64,000 bases of DNA from Bacteroidales bacterium (GCA_017633985.1 JAGBOF010000036.1:62001-126000), one strand, 5' to 3'; shown: positions 1 through 11,436, numbered from the stretch's first letter. The notes: a model not told the origin generated them from the sequence alone. Translations and numbers: made by a program.

Positions 1-370
1 TCAGACAGTTGCATGCAGCAATAACAATCCTTCGGCACAGATTTTGTTTTATTTATTTGGCAGAATAGATATTTATTTGTAATTTTGTCGGTGAATATAA
101 TTTTAACTTATTTAATAAACTAAATGAATATGCCTATGATGAAAAGAAAGTGAGAAAGATGAATGAAGAAATAACTTCATAAAGGTAGTAATAATCTGAC
201 TCATGTTACAAGTTATACATCTTATAAATGTTTTTCCTTACCGATAAATATATATATATATATATAGCCTGTGTAAAACGGTCATCGTTCCCGTTTATTA
301 TTACCTATAAAATACATAAAAAAACGACAATGCACCAGGGAACGTGCTGCTAATTTAATATTTTTAAACT
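1..370 (+). promoter_or_regulatory. Long leader region of the giant surface-protein gene
   Basis: No gene is seen here. A Bacteroidota promoter is visible: TTTG at 56-59, then TAATTTTG at 80-87, with 20 nt between them. If it drives the gene at 371, the leader is about 280 nt. The leader holds a TA dinucleotide run, (AT)9A, at 248-266. It also holds a 7-bp inverted pair, CGTTCCC at 286-292 and GGGAACG at 338-344, shortly before the start codon. A tiny ORF (124-153) is not convincing. I recognise no riboswitch. Confidence 0.55.
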
Positions 371-3300
371 ATGGTTAAAAGATTAAGTTTATTGCTGGCT
401 GCATTATTTATGTTTGTCGGCGGATTTTCTCAGGTGACCGTAAACGTCGGAGAAGTTAATGCTGATTCTTATAATACCTATACTCCTATGTATACGTATT
501 ATGATTACAGTTATTCGCAATCCGTGTACACACCTGACGAATTTGAAGTCACCGGTACAATAAACACTATTGCCTACTACATGCAGACCGTAACTTCTTC
601 AAGAGAATTTACGGTAAGAATCTACATGGCTGAAGTAGACAGAACAACATTGACTACCAGTGATTATGTAACCGAAGGATTTGTGAAAGTCTATGACGGA
701 CTTATTAACACAGGTACCGCAGGTTGGATTACCTTAACTTTGGATGAACCTTTCGAGTATTCGGGAGACAAGAGCCTTGTAATTGCATTCGAAAATGCTA
801 ACGGTTCTTACTTCAATGCTCCGAGATGGTTAACAAAGGCTGCTGAAAACACTTCTGTTGTTTGGTGGCGTGACAGCACTCCTGAAACTTTGGACAATTT
901 GGGCGGACAAAGCACAAATGTTGGTTCAAAGCCTATCCTTCAATTGGGAGTTACACCTCCTGAAGGTTTTGTTGCAAGTGCATCAAATTTGGCTGCAAGT
1001 GCAACTGCCAACTCTGCAATACTTACTTGGGATGAAGCATACGGTGCAACATCTTATGTAGTTTATTACAAACTGTTAACTGATGAAGAATATACATCAG
1101 TTGAAACTACGGACAACAAAGTCACATTAACTGATTTGAACGAAACTTCTTTATATTCTTTCTATGTTGTTTCTAACGGAACGGCTGCTGCAAGTAAAGA
1201 AGTTCAGTTCAAGACTGCATGTCAGCCGACAGCAGTTCCTTTTGCTTACGGATTTGACAATTTAGTATATGCTGACGCTGTTGCGGTTATTCCTTGTTGG
1301 GAATTCGTTGCATCTGGCAACTATCCGCAGATAAGCGACGATTACGCAGTTTCAATGGAAAACTCATTGAAAATAGCAAACAATTCTTATGTTGCTTTGC
1401 CGTTTATGGATAAGAGCGTTAAAGACCTTCAGTTATCATTCAAAATGTATGCTACGGGAGCTAACTACGGCGTTACTGTAGGTACTATGACTGACAACGC
1501 TGCGTCTTCTTCGTTTGTAGAATACTCTACGGTTAATGTTTCTGCTGCTAACCAGTGGGAAGAGTTCACCGTTAATATGAGAAACTACGACGGAAATGCT
1601 AACTATATCGCAATAAAAGGTAACAGCAATTATGTATACATCGATGACATCCAGATAACCGAAAGAGGCGCTTGCGAACCTCCTGCTGACAACAGCTTGG
1701 CTGTTACAAGCCTTGACGCAACAAGTGCAACAATCGTTTGGGAAGATGCTATCGAAGACCACGCTGCATGGAAAGTTTATTACAAAGCATCTGATGCAGA
1801 TGAGTACACGTCAGTAAGTGCAAACGAAAAGAGCGCTACGTTAAACAATCTTTCCGCACAGACATCATATAATGTATATGTAACAACTGTTTGCGGCGAG
1901 GGTGAAGAAAGCGGAAAATCCACTTCCTTTACATTCACGACTCCTTGTTTGGCTTTGACGGCAGAAGATTTGCCTTGGGAAACTACATTTACAGAATTTG
2001 CAGTAAACGCTGAGAATAACCCATTACCTGTATGTTGGACTGCTTCCGACCCTAACTCGGTATGGACATATCAATACGGTCCTATCGGATACGATGACAA
2101 CGCATGCGTTGAATTCAAAGGCGGCAGCAATGTATTGGCAATGCAAGGTATTGATGCAGATTTGTTGAAAGGCTTACAATTAACATTCTACCACAGAGCA
2201 AACAGCTCTTCTTACGGTACGATGGAAGTAGGTTATATGACAGATCCTAACAATACAGAAACGTTCGTATCATTGACAACATTGGCAGCTGTATACAAAA
2301 ACAGCGGACACAACAATGCTGCTTATTACAGCGACGAACCTGCAGTTGTTTTCTTCAATAATGTAGAAGCAACAGGTGTTGTTTACCCTGCATTCAGATA
2401 TACATCTGCTAATGCAAATTGTTCATGGTATTTGGACGTATTCCGTTTGGGTGAAGCTCCTACATGTTTGCCTGTAAGCGGTAATGTAACAATATCTGAC
2501 ATTACTGTAGACGCTGCAACGGTAACATTTACCGACGATGTAGAAGAACACACTGCATGGAAAGTTTACTATCAGGAAGATGACAGTGATATTGCTGTTA
2601 TAGAAACAGAAGAAAAATCCGTTGAACTTACAGGATTGAATCATTCTACTAAATATAATGTATGGGTAACTGCTGTATGCGACGGTAATGACGAGTCCGA
2701 AGAAGGAAGCGCAAAAACTTCATTCTCTACACCTTGTCTTTACGCAGAATTGCCTATCAATGAAAACTTTGATAGCTATTCAAGCATAAGCGACATGGGA
2801 TGTTGGGCTGTTATCAATAACGGTAGTATGTCCGTTGCTGACCACCGCTTGAATTTCTCAAGCAATTCATCATTTTCTAATGAAGTAGCAATATTCCCTG
2901 CATTTGACGTTGAAGCAAACCCTATCACAGGATTGCAATTAACGGGTAAAATAGCAGTCAACGGATATTTTACTTCATATTATACTTATAATGTTTATGT
3001 AGGTGTTATGAGCGATCCTACGGATGCTGGCACATTCGTACAATTGGCTACTATTGCTCCTAACGCAGCTTACCTTTCTTGGAGAGATTTCGAAATTAAC
3101 TTCAGCGATTATGCAGAACAAATAACTAACGAACATAAATATGTAGCATTCAAGGGCGCTAACGGTGCTTACTGGAATATTGTGGTTGATGACGTTTATT
3201 TAGGACCTGCTCCTACATGTTTTGCAACCATTTCAGATTTTGCTGCAACTGAAGTTACACAAACTAGTGCAAAAGTTTCTTTCGAAGATGCTATAGAAGA

Positions 3301-6300
3301 AAATACTAACTGGAATGTTTACTACAAATCTTCAGAAGAAAGCGAATACAATGTTATCGCTACAACTGAAAAGAGCGTTGAATTAAATGATTTGGCTGCT
3401 TCTTCGGTTTATTCTGTATATGTAACATCCAATTGCGGTAATGCAGAATCCAAACCAAGTTCAACATTCACATTCTCTACTCTGTGCGGCAGTTTGACAA
3501 TGGAAAACATTCCTTGGACCGACAATTTCGATAACGGAACAGGCGGTAATGCTCCTAACTGCTGGATAGAAACAAAACCTTTCTACAGCACACATAATAA
3601 TGAGAACCATAATTATCCTGCTATTATCGGCGGACAAAGCAACTGGATAGTTTATTCAACTCCTGCTGCTTTGGAAATCACAGGTAATAACTCTGATCCT
3701 GATGGTCAGATAATTTCCACTCCTGTATTTGAAGACATGGACTGGGCTGCATTACAAGTTTCTTTCATGTACAGAAAATTAAATACCGCTGCTACTCACG
3801 GATATTTGGAATTAGGTTATTTGACAGACCCTTCCGATGCTTCTACATACGTAGCAATCCAACAGTTTGAACCTGCAACAACAGGTAGTTCTCAGGCTGC
3901 TTGGAACGAAGCTGTTGCTTATTTAACATCAGTTCCTGCAGAAGCAAAGAGTTTGGCTATTAAATCCACTATATCCAACCGTTATAATTCTTGGTATGTA
4001 GATGATTTCAAGATTGATTACGCTCCTACTTGTATTCCTGCAATGACAAACATTACGGCAACCGACGTTACGAAGACTTCCGTAAAACTTTCATTCGAGG
4101 ATGCTCTTGAAGCTCACGATTCTTGGAATGTTTACTATCAGGCACAAGGTTCTGAAGATATCAAATCAGTTCCTACTACTGCTAAAACTGGTATCAACCT
4201 TATAGGCTTGACTCCTGCAACTACATATTCTGTATGGATTACTGCACAATGTTCTGCTGACGATGAATCCGAAGCAAGTGCAGCTGTATCATTCACTACT
4301 GAATGTGACGCTATATCCGAATTCCCTTACTATGAAGGATTCAACGTTGCTGCATTGCCTCAATGCTGGAAAGTAGTTGCTGCTTCAGGAACCAACAACC
4401 CTCACGTTCAGGGCGGTTTGTCAGGCGGTAACAATGTTGCATACGACGGCAACATGGCTTTGGAAATCAAAGGCGGAAACTTAGTTTACGCTCTTCCTGA
4501 AATTTCAGACCTTCAGCAAATGAGATTGGAATTCTACTACCGTCAAAACGGTACTACGACCCAACATATAGGCGGCGGTGCAGAAGGTTCTGCTGGTACT
4601 ATGGAAGTAGGTTACTTGACAGACGTTACCGATGCCGAAACATTCGTATCTATCAAAACTTTGGATGAATATGCAGGCGAAGCTACAGGCGTTATGCGCC
4701 GTGCAAGAATTGTTTTGGCAGACGTTCCGCAAACAGCAACTAACATCGCTTTGCGTTACACGATGGCTAACAATCAGGTTTCTTGGTATATTGACGGTGT
4801 AACAGTTGATTATAACCCTGCTTGTGACATTGAACTTTCTGACATATCTGCATCAGATGCAACTAAAGAAGGTTTCACTGTTACTTGGAAGAAAGATGCT
4901 GACGCCGTTAAATATGCTGTAAGATACAGAGCCGTTGGCACTGAAGATTGGACAAGCGTAGATGCAGAAGGTACTCCTGTTGTTAATACTAACGAAGAAG
5001 GCGAAGAAGAAACAACTGATTTGTTATCTGCCGTTCTTACAGGATTGAACCACTCTACTATGTATGAATACGCTGTTGCTGCTTATTGCAGTTCCAACGA
5101 TTTGTCGAAATACTTCGACGGTGCATCCAACATAGCAACTCTTTGCGCACCTACAGATTTGCCTTGGGGTGAAAACTTCAATGCTGACGTATTGTGCATG
5201 GATAAGACTGCTAACGTATCTTACAATTCAGAAGCTGCAAGATTCCAAACACGTGCAAACGACAATCTTTACACTCCTGAATTCAATTTGGAAGCAAACA
5301 AAGTTTATGCTGTTACTTACAACTACAGAACACAAGGTTCTGCTACTTGGTTCGACATTAAGACCAATTTAGTGTCAGGCGAAGACAGACAGACAGTTCA
5401 GGAAATAGGTGCTTTGGCTAACGTTTCCAACGTAAGCGAAAATGTACTTAATACTTATATGTTCTCCGTAGAAACTTCAGGCGTTTATGGCTTGGGTATC
5501 TATGCAAGAAGTAACGGTGTTTCTTCAAGCTACTTGTTCATCGATGACATCTATGTTTCGGAAGTTAATGCAGAAGAAGGCGTAATCTGCGACAATCAGG
5601 TTTACACTTTGGGCGACAAACAACTTAACGAAGCAGGTGTTTATTATGACACTGTAGTTAATGAAGACGGTTTTGCTACATTAACAGAATTAACCCTTAC
5701 GGTTAATGAAACTTATGCTCCTGTAATCGATGCTGAAATTTGCGAAGGCGAAACTTACGAACTTAACAATTTCAACGAATCAGAAGCCGGTACATATACT
5801 CAAGAATTACAATCAATCAACGGTTGTGACTCTGTTGTAACATTGAACTTGGTTGTTAATCCTGTTTACAACGAAACAATAGAAGCCGTAATTCCTTTGG
5901 GAACTTCTTACACTGATAACGGTTTCAATGTATCAGAAGCAGGTGAACATACTTTGAACCTTCAATCTGTTAAAGGTTGTGACTCTACGGTTGTTTTGAA
6001 CTTGACAATCATGGAAGCATTCGAAACTCAACTTGAAGCAACTATTTGCGACAACGAAGTTTACACTTTCGGTAATCAAGAACTTACAACTGCAGGTACA
6101 TACAAAGATACAGTTCCTTCTTCAGTTATCACTGCTGACGGTTCTGCAATCGATTCTGTATTGATCCTAACCTTGAATGTAAATCCTACTTTCGTAACAG
6201 AAAGATCTGCAGAAATATGCTTCGGTGAAGTTTACAACGAAGAACCGTTTGCAAACATATCCCCAGAAGAAGCTGGTTTGTTTACATTCTATGACACATT

Positions 6301-9300
6301 GCAGGCAATAACCGGTTGCGACTCTATTATCGCTTTGAATTTGAATGTAAAACCTTCTTACAATATTGTTATTGACACAGCTATCTGCGAAGGCGAAAGC
6401 TTCGACGAAGGCGGTATAGTTGCCAATACAACCGGTGTTTACACTCAAAAACTTAAGACTGATGACGGTTGCGACTCATTAATTACTTTGAACTTGGTTG
6501 TTAACCCGGTTAAGGAAACTAACTTTGAGGCTACAATCTGTTCAGGCGTAACTTATAATGAAAATAACTTCAATGTAACTCCTAAACTTGACGGTAAAGA
6601 ATTGGAAGAAGGCGAAACTTCAAAAGATTCTGTATTCGTTCAGAATTTGAAAACTTATTTAGGTTGTGACTCAACTGTTACATTAACTCTTCACGTTCTT
6701 CCTTCTTATGAAGACACTATCATAGCAGAAATTTGTAAAGGTGAAACATACTCTGAATTCGGTTTCAATGCTAACCGTTCAGGTGAGTACAGACAACACA
6801 ATGAAGCTGCTAACGGATGTTCTTCTGATTTAGTATTGATGCTTACTGTTAATGATGTTTACAATGTAGATGCTGAACAATACATCTGCAAAGGCGAAAC
6901 ATTCACTTTCGGTGATGCTGACTATACAGACGAAGGAACTTATACCTATACATTCCAATCAATCAGCGGTTGTGATTCAACTGTTAATTTAACATTGAAA
7001 TACTACCCTTATGACACTGTATTGGTTGAAGAATATGTATGTCCTGGAACATCATTCACATACAACGGTGTTGCTTATTCAACTCCTGACGTTGATAACT
7101 ACGTTGTAGTAGGTCAGAGAATTGAAGGATGCGATTCAGTTGTTAACTTCGTACTTAGAAACTACGAACAATACACTGAACCTGTAACTGTTGATGAATA
7201 TGCTATCTGCTACGGACAGACTTACGAATGGAACGGTATTACTTACACTGCAGACGAATATACAGTAGGTGAAAACTACTATGAAACTACTTTACAATCA
7301 ATCAACGGTTGTGACTCTGTTGCAGGTTTGACTTTGACCGTTAACCCTGTTTACAACGACGAGACAGTAGTTGCTACAATCAATGCAGGTGAAACTTATA
7401 CATTTGCAAAACTTCAAGGAAGAGATGACGAAGGTAAGACTTATCAATATGCAGGCGTTTACACCGAAACATTGACTTCAATCAACGGTTGTGACTCTGT
7501 TGTTACTCTACAATTGAACGTACGTAACACATTGACGGTAGACCTTTGCCCTGGTGAACAAACATTTGATTTGAACGGTACTGAACTTTCAGAAGCAGGT
7601 TCATATTCTGCAACAATTCCTGTTAACGGAGCTGACTCTGCTGTTACAGTTACAATCAATGTTCTTGAAGATTACAGAAATGTAGTTGAAAACGTAACTA
7701 TATGCGAAGACGAACCTTATGTTGCAGCTGACGGATTCACAACATCAACTGCAGGTACATACACATTGAAATTGACTTCTGAAAACGGATGTGACTCTAC
7801 GGTTACATTGACAGTTGCAGTTAACCGCGTTGAACGTGCTTCTACGGAAGTTGCAATCTGCGAAGGTGAAGAATATGTATGGACTGACGGTGACGGCGAA
7901 ACATATACCGAAACAGGTGTTTATGAATATACAGGCGAAACTGCTGACGGATGTCACTACTTCAAGACTTTGAACTTGACAGTTAATCCTGTTTATGCTA
8001 TAACGGTAGACACTACTATCTGCGAAGGCAGCGAATACGTAGGACCTAACTTTGTTACAGCAAACAAACCTGGTACTTATACTTTGAATCTTCAGACAAT
8101 CAACGGTTGTGATTCAGTAATCACTCTTAACTTGAAAACAACTGACGTATTAACTGCTGAAGAAACAATTACAGTTTGTCCTTCTGCACTTCCATACACT
8201 TATAACGGTGTTGAAATGGCTGCAGCAGGTGAATATACTACTACATTGACTGCTGTTGGCGGTTGCGACTCTGTTGTAACGGTAACATTAAACGTTAATG
8301 AAGTATTGGAAGAAACTGTAGAAGCTACTATATGCGACGGTTCAATGTATGAATTCAACGGAATTTCTTACGGTACCGAAGGTGAATATTCAGTTACATT
8401 ACAAAGCGTACTTACGGGATGTGATTCCGTTGCTACCTTGAAATTGACTGTTACTCCTATGGAAACAGAAGAAATTACTGCTGACATCTGCGAAGGTAAT
8501 TCTTACGAATTCTTCGGTGAAGAATTAACTCAAGCAGGTGAATACACTAATGACCAAACTAATGACAACGGCTGTGTAATCAAGAGAACAGTCTTGACAT
8601 TGAACGTTATTACCAACGAACCTGAAAACATCACTGAATTTATCTGCGAAGGTGAATCTTATGACTTCTACGGTCAGCAATTGACAACTGCAGGTAATTA
8701 CAACAAATTCATTGAAACTGACAACGGATGTCAGAAAGCAATTAACTTGACATTGAACGTAGGTACTGCAGAAGTTAATGAAATCTCTGCTGCAATTTGC
8801 GAAGGCGGTTCTTACAACTTCTTCGGTGAAGAATTGACTCAAGCAGGTGAATACACTCATGAAGAAACTTCAGAGGCTACGGGATGCGTTACTTCTAAAA
8901 CAATCTTGAATTTGGAGGTTAATGATGTATTGGCTACAACTATCGATTCAACAATCTGTAACGGTGAATTCGTACAATTCGGCAACAACGTTATCTACAC
9001 AACAGGTACATTCACTCAAACATTACAGTCTGTAAACGGATGCGATTCAATCGTAACTTTGAACTTGACTGTTAATGATAAGAAATCTACAACGAAGAAT
9101 GTTACTTTGTGCGAAGGCGAAGAATACGAATTTGCAGGACAAGTATTGACAGAAAGCGGTGTTTACACTGAAGAACTTCAGTCTGTAGGCGGATGTGATT
9201 CTATCGTAACATTGAACTTGACTGTTAATCCTGTTAAGAATGTAGAATTAACCCAGACAATTTGCGAAGGTGAAGTTTATACATTCAACGGACACATCTA

Positions 9301-11344
9301 CAACACTGCCGGAACTTATGTAGCAGACCTACAAACGGCTAACGGATGTGACTCAACCGTTACTTTGACTTTAGTTGTAAACTCTAAAGAAGCTACTTCT
9401 TTGGAAGCTACAATCTGCAAGGGCGAGGCTTATGACTTCGGAGGACAGACTTTGACTACTGCAGGTACTTATACCCGCACATTGAAGACTTACCTTGGTT
9501 GTGATTCAGTTGTAACCCTTACATTAAAGGTTAATAACACAACACAAAACAATATCACTGCTACTACTTGCGAAGGAACTCCTTACGAATTTAACGGACA
9601 AGAATTAACTTCTACCGGAGTTTACACCGCAAACTTGAAGACTGTTGACGGTTGTGATTCAGTTGTAACATTGGCTTTGACCGTTACACCTAATATCCAC
9701 ACTTATCAAACAGCTACAATTTGCGAAGGTGCTTCTTACCAATTCAACGGTGAAGCATTGACCGAAGCAGGTACTTACGAAGCAGTTTTAGTTTCTGCTA
9801 ATAATTGCGACTCTATCGTTACATTGACTCTATATGTAAACGATGCAGTAGAAACAGAATTAACGGAAACTATTTGCCAAGGATCTTCTTACACATTCAA
9901 CGGTAAGATATACACAACTGCAGGTACTTACACTGCAAACTTGAAGACCGTTAACGGATGTGATTCAACTGTTACTTTGACATTGAACGTAGAAGATGCT
10001 TTGACTGAAAACGTAGAAGCTACAATCTGTGCTGGTTCTTCTTATCAGTTCTACGGTAAGACTTTGACTAAAGCAGGTACTTACACTGAAACATATAAGA
10101 ACAACAACGGATGTGATGTTAATGTTACTTTGACATTGACTGTTGAAGATACATTGACTGAAAATGTAGAAGCTACAATTTGTGCAGGTTCTTCTTATCA
10201 GTTCTACGGTAAGACTTTGACTAACGCCGGTACTTACACTGAAACTTATAAGAACAACAACGGATGTGACGTTAAGGTTACTTTGACATTGAATGTTGAA
10301 GATGCTTTGACTGAAAACGTAGAAGCTACAATCTGCGCTGGTTCTTCTTACCAATTCTACGGCAGAACATTGACCGAAGCCGGTACTTATAACGCAAGTT
10401 ACAAGAACAACAACGGATGTGACGTTAATGTTGTTTTGACATTGAACGTTACCGATGCTTTGACTGCAGAAATAGAAGAGACTATTTGCGAAGGAACTTC
10501 ATATTCATTTAACGGCAGAACATTGACTGAAGCAGGTACATATACCGAAACAGTTAAGACTGCTAACGGATGTGATTCAATTGTTACTTTGACATTGAAC
10601 GTTAATGAAAAATTAACTGAAGATATCGAAGCTACAATCTGTGAAGGTACTTCTTACCAGTTCAACGGACAGACTTATACTACTGCAGGTACTTACACTG
10701 CAACGTTTAAATCTGTCAACGGATGTGATTCAGTTGTTACTTTGACATTGAACGTTAATGAAAAATTGTCTGACACAATTGACATTAATACTTGCGAAGG
10801 CGAAGAAATCGAACTTAACGGTGAAAAAGTAATCGCTACATTGTCAATGTCCGGAACACGTACTTACACTACCCAATCAGTTGTAACAGGCTGTGACAGT
10901 ATCACTGTTGTTAATATAACTGTTAACCCGATAGAGAAATCTATTGAAACTGCAGTATTAACTTACATGGGTACTTATGAATTCGGTGGCAAGACATACG
11001 ACACTCCTGGTACTTACTATGATACTCTACAAACAATCAACGGTTGTGACAGTATCGTAACGTTAGTACTTCAGGCCAGCGGTATAGAAGATGTTGAAAA
11101 CAACGTATCAGTTTCTGTTTACCCTGTTCCTACATTCGGCGATGCTACATTGTCGTTGACAGGCGTAACTACTGAAGCTGAAGTTATCGTTTCTGATGAA
11201 TTGGGCCGCGTAGTTTACTCTGCGAAGGTTGCTCAAGGAGTTGAAAGCGTAACAATACCTTCATCTTCATTTGCTAAAGGATACTACAGTGTAACCGTTA
11301 AGGCAAACAACCTGTACAAGACGAAGAAGTTATTAAGACAATAA
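371..11344 (+). CDS. Giant secreted multidomain repeat protein with T9SS type A sorting domain
   Basis: This is a 3657-residue exported protein, probably displayed on the surface. Residues 1-20 are a signal peptide ending GGFS, followed by Gln. An N-terminal beta-rich domain runs to about 195. Then fibronectin type III domains (first about 205-285) alternate with about six MAM-like / choice-of-anchor J domains, each with a conserved CW or C near its start, up to about residue 1735. From about 1738 to 3570 there are about 35 copies of a module of about 50 residues, pattern ICEGxxYxFNG, then AGTYT, then NGCDSxVTLTLxVN, with two Cys per copy, probably one disulfide each. The last 85 residues (GIEDVENNVSVSVYPVP onward) are a T9SS type A sorting domain. 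Adhesion or matrix binding is an inference from architecture. A strong terminator follows. Confidence 0.9.
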   Translation: MVKRLSLLLAALFMFVGGFSQVTVNVGEVNADSYNTYTPMYTYYDYSYSQSVYTPDEFEVTGTINTIAYYMQTVTSSREFTVRIYMAEVDRTTLTTSDYVTEGFVKVYDGLINTGTAGWITLTLDEPFEYSGDKSLVIAFENANGSYFNAPRWLTKAAENTSVVWWRDSTPETLDNLGGQSTNVGSKPILQLGVTPPEGFVASASNLAASATANSAILTWDEAYGATSYVVYYKLLTDEEYTSVETTDNKVTLTDLNETSLYSFYVVSNGTAAASKEVQFKTACQPTAVPFAYGFDNLVYADAVAVIPCWEFVASGNYPQISDDYAVSMENSLKIANNSYVALPFMDKSVKDLQLSFKMYATGANYGVTVGTMTDNAASSSFVEYSTVNVSAANQWEEFTVNMRNYDGNANYIAIKGNSNYVYIDDIQITERGACEPPADNSLAVTSLDATSATIVWEDAIEDHAAWKVYYKASDADEYTSVSANEKSATLNNLSAQTSYNVYVTTVCGEGEESGKSTSFTFTTPCLALTAEDLPWETTFTEFAVNAENNPLPVCWTASDPNSVWTYQYGPIGYDDNACVEFKGGSNVLAMQGIDADLLKGLQLTFYHRANSSSYGTMEVGYMTDPNNTETFVSLTTLAAVYKNSGHNNAAYYSDEPAVVFFNNVEATGVVYPAFRYTSANANCSWYLDVFRLGEAPTCLPVSGNVTISDITVDAATVTFTDDVEEHTAWKVYYQEDDSDIAVIETEEKSVELTGLNHSTKYNVWVTAVCDGNDESEEGSAKTSFSTPCLYAELPINENFDSYSSISDMGCWAVINNGSMSVADHRLNFSSNSSFSNEVAIFPAFDVEANPITGLQLTGKIAVNGYFTSYYTYNVYVGVMSDPTDAGTFVQLATIAPNAAYLSWRDFEINFSDYAEQITNEHKYVAFKGANGAYWNIVVDDVYLGPAPTCFATISDFAATEVTQTSAKVSFEDAIEENTNWNVYYKSSEESEYNVIATTEKSVELNDLAASSVYSVYVTSNCGNAESKPSSTFTFSTLCGSLTMENIPWTDNFDNGTGGNAPNCWIETKPFYSTHNNENHNYPAIIGGQSNWIVYSTPAALEITGNNSDPDGQIISTPVFEDMDWAALQVSFMYRKLNTAATHGYLELGYLTDPSDASTYVAIQQFEPATTGSSQAAWNEAVAYLTSVPAEAKSLAIKSTISNRYNSWYVDDFKIDYAPTCIPAMTNITATDVTKTSVKLSFEDALEAHDSWNVYYQAQGSEDIKSVPTTAKTGINLIGLTPATTYSVWITAQCSADDESEASAAVSFTTECDAISEFPYYEGFNVAALPQCWKVVAASGTNNPHVQGGLSGGNNVAYDGNMALEIKGGNLVYALPEISDLQQMRLEFYYRQNGTTTQHIGGGAEGSAGTMEVGYLTDVTDAETFVSIKTLDEYAGEATGVMRRARIVLADVPQTATNIALRYTMANNQVSWYIDGVTVDYNPACDIELSDISASDATKEGFTVTWKKDADAVKYAVRYRAVGTEDWTSVDAEGTPVVNTNEEGEEETTDLLSAVLTGLNHSTMYEYAVAAYCSSNDLSKYFDGASNIATLCAPTDLPWGENFNADVLCMDKTANVSYNSEAARFQTRANDNLYTPEFNLEANKVYAVTYNYRTQGSATWFDIKTNLVSGEDRQTVQEIGALANVSNVSENVLNTYMFSVETSGVYGLGIYARSNGVSSSYLFIDDIYVSEVNAEEGVICDNQVYTLGDKQLNEAGVYYDTVVNEDGFATLTELTLTVNETYAPVIDAEICEGETYELNNFNESEAGTYTQELQSINGCDSVVTLNLVVNPVYNETIEAVIPLGTSYTDNGFNVSEAGEHTLNLQSVKGCDSTVVLNLTIMEAFETQLEATICDNEVYTFGNQELTTAGTYKDTVPSSVITADGSAIDSVLILTLNVNPTFVTERSAEICFGEVYNEEPFANISPEEAGLFTFYDTLQAITGCDSIIALNLNVKPSYNIVIDTAICEGESFDEGGIVANTTGVYTQKLKTDDGCDSLITLNLVVNPVKETNFEATICSGVTYNENNFNVTPKLDGKELEEGETSKDSVFVQNLKTYLGCDSTVTLTLHVLPSYEDTIIAEICKGETYSEFGFNANRSGEYRQHNEAANGCSSDLVLMLTVNDVYNVDAEQYICKGETFTFGDADYTDEGTYTYTFQSISGCDSTVNLTLKYYPYDTVLVEEYVCPGTSFTYNGVAYSTPDVDNYVVVGQRIEGCDSVVNFVLRNYEQYTEPVTVDEYAICYGQTYEWNGITYTADEYTVGENYYETTLQSINGCDSVAGLTLTVNPVYNDETVVATINAGETYTFAKLQGRDDEGKTYQYAGVYTETLTSINGCDSVVTLQLNVRNTLTVDLCPGEQTFDLNGTELSEAGSYSATIPVNGADSAVTVTINVLEDYRNVVENVTICEDEPYVAADGFTTSTAGTYTLKLTSENGCDSTVTLTVAVNRVERASTEVAICEGEEYVWTDGDGETYTETGVYEYTGETADGCHYFKTLNLTVNPVYAITVDTTICEGSEYVGPNFVTANKPGTYTLNLQTINGCDSVITLNLKTTDVLTAEETITVCPSALPYTYNGVEMAAAGEYTTTLTAVGGCDSVVTVTLNVNEVLEETVEATICDGSMYEFNGISYGTEGEYSVTLQSVLTGCDSVATLKLTVTPMETEEITADICEGNSYEFFGEELTQAGEYTNDQTNDNGCVIKRTVLTLNVITNEPENITEFICEGESYDFYGQQLTTAGNYNKFIETDNGCQKAINLTLNVGTAEVNEISAAICEGGSYNFFGEELTQAGEYTHEETSEATGCVTSKTILNLEVNDVLATTIDSTICNGEFVQFGNNVIYTTGTFTQTLQSVNGCDSIVTLNLTVNDKKSTTKNVTLCEGEEYEFAGQVLTESGVYTEELQSVGGCDSIVTLNLTVNPVKNVELTQTICEGEVYTFNGHIYNTAGTYVADLQTANGCDSTVTLTLVVNSKEATSLEATICKGEAYDFGGQTLTTAGTYTRTLKTYLGCDSVVTLTLKVNNTTQNNITATTCEGTPYEFNGQELTSTGVYTANLKTVDGCDSVVTLALTVTPNIHTYQTATICEGASYQFNGEALTEAGTYEAVLVSANNCDSIVTLTLYVNDAVETELTETICQGSSYTFNGKIYTTAGTYTANLKTVNGCDSTVTLTLNVEDALTENVEATICAGSSYQFYGKTLTKAGTYTETYKNNNGCDVNVTLTLTVEDTLTENVEATICAGSSYQFYGKTLTNAGTYTETYKNNNGCDVKVTLTLNVEDALTENVEATICAGSSYQFYGRTLTEAGTYNASYKNNNGCDVNVVLTLNVTDALTAEIEETICEGTSYSFNGRTLTEAGTYTETVKTANGCDSIVTLTLNVNEKLTEDIEATICEGTSYQFNGQTYTTAGTYTATFKSVNGCDSVVTLTLNVNEKLSDTIDINTCEGEEIELNGEKVIATLSMSGTRTYTTQSVVTGCDSITVVNITVNPIEKSIETAVLTYMGTYEFGGKTYDTPGTYYDTLQTINGCDSIVTLVLQASGIEDVENNVSVSVYPVPTFGDATLSLTGVTTEAEVIVSDELGRVVYSAKVAQGVESVTIPSSSFAKGYYSVTVKANNLYKTKKLLRQ
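5584..11090 (+). repeat. Tandem coding repeats of about 150 bp, about 35 copies
   Basis: This is the DNA encoding the ICEG/GCDS modules of the giant protein. Early copies differ in length and sequence. Copies from about 9860 to 10760 are nearly identical in protein, with three successive modules sharing ATICAGSSYQFYG. That gradient suggests recent duplication or gene conversion at the 3' side of the array. Copy number could vary by slipped recombination. Confidence 0.85.
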
Positions 11345-11373
11345 TCAAATTTTGATAACTTAATCATCTTACC

Positions 11374-11405
11374 AAAAGGCGGCGGAACCATTTCCGCTGC
11401 CTTTT
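11374..11405 (+). terminator. Rho-independent terminator of the giant gene
   Basis: The arms AAAAGGC-g-GCGGAA and TTCCGC-t-GCCTTTT form a hairpin, followed by CTTTTT. It lies 30 nt after the stop codon. Confidence 0.85.
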
Positions 11406-11436
11406 CTTTTTCAGACATTTACAAATGCTCAAAATA

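Noticed and set aside
124-153. Nine-codon ORF in the giant gene leader
   Set aside because: It is too short and Met/Lys-rich, with no supporting context or ribosome site.
9965-10354. 129-codon ORF on the minus strand inside the giant gene, and similar minus-strand ORFs
   Set aside because: These are shadows of the repeated coding modules on the + strand; their length comes from the repeat structure, and they have no promoter or homology.
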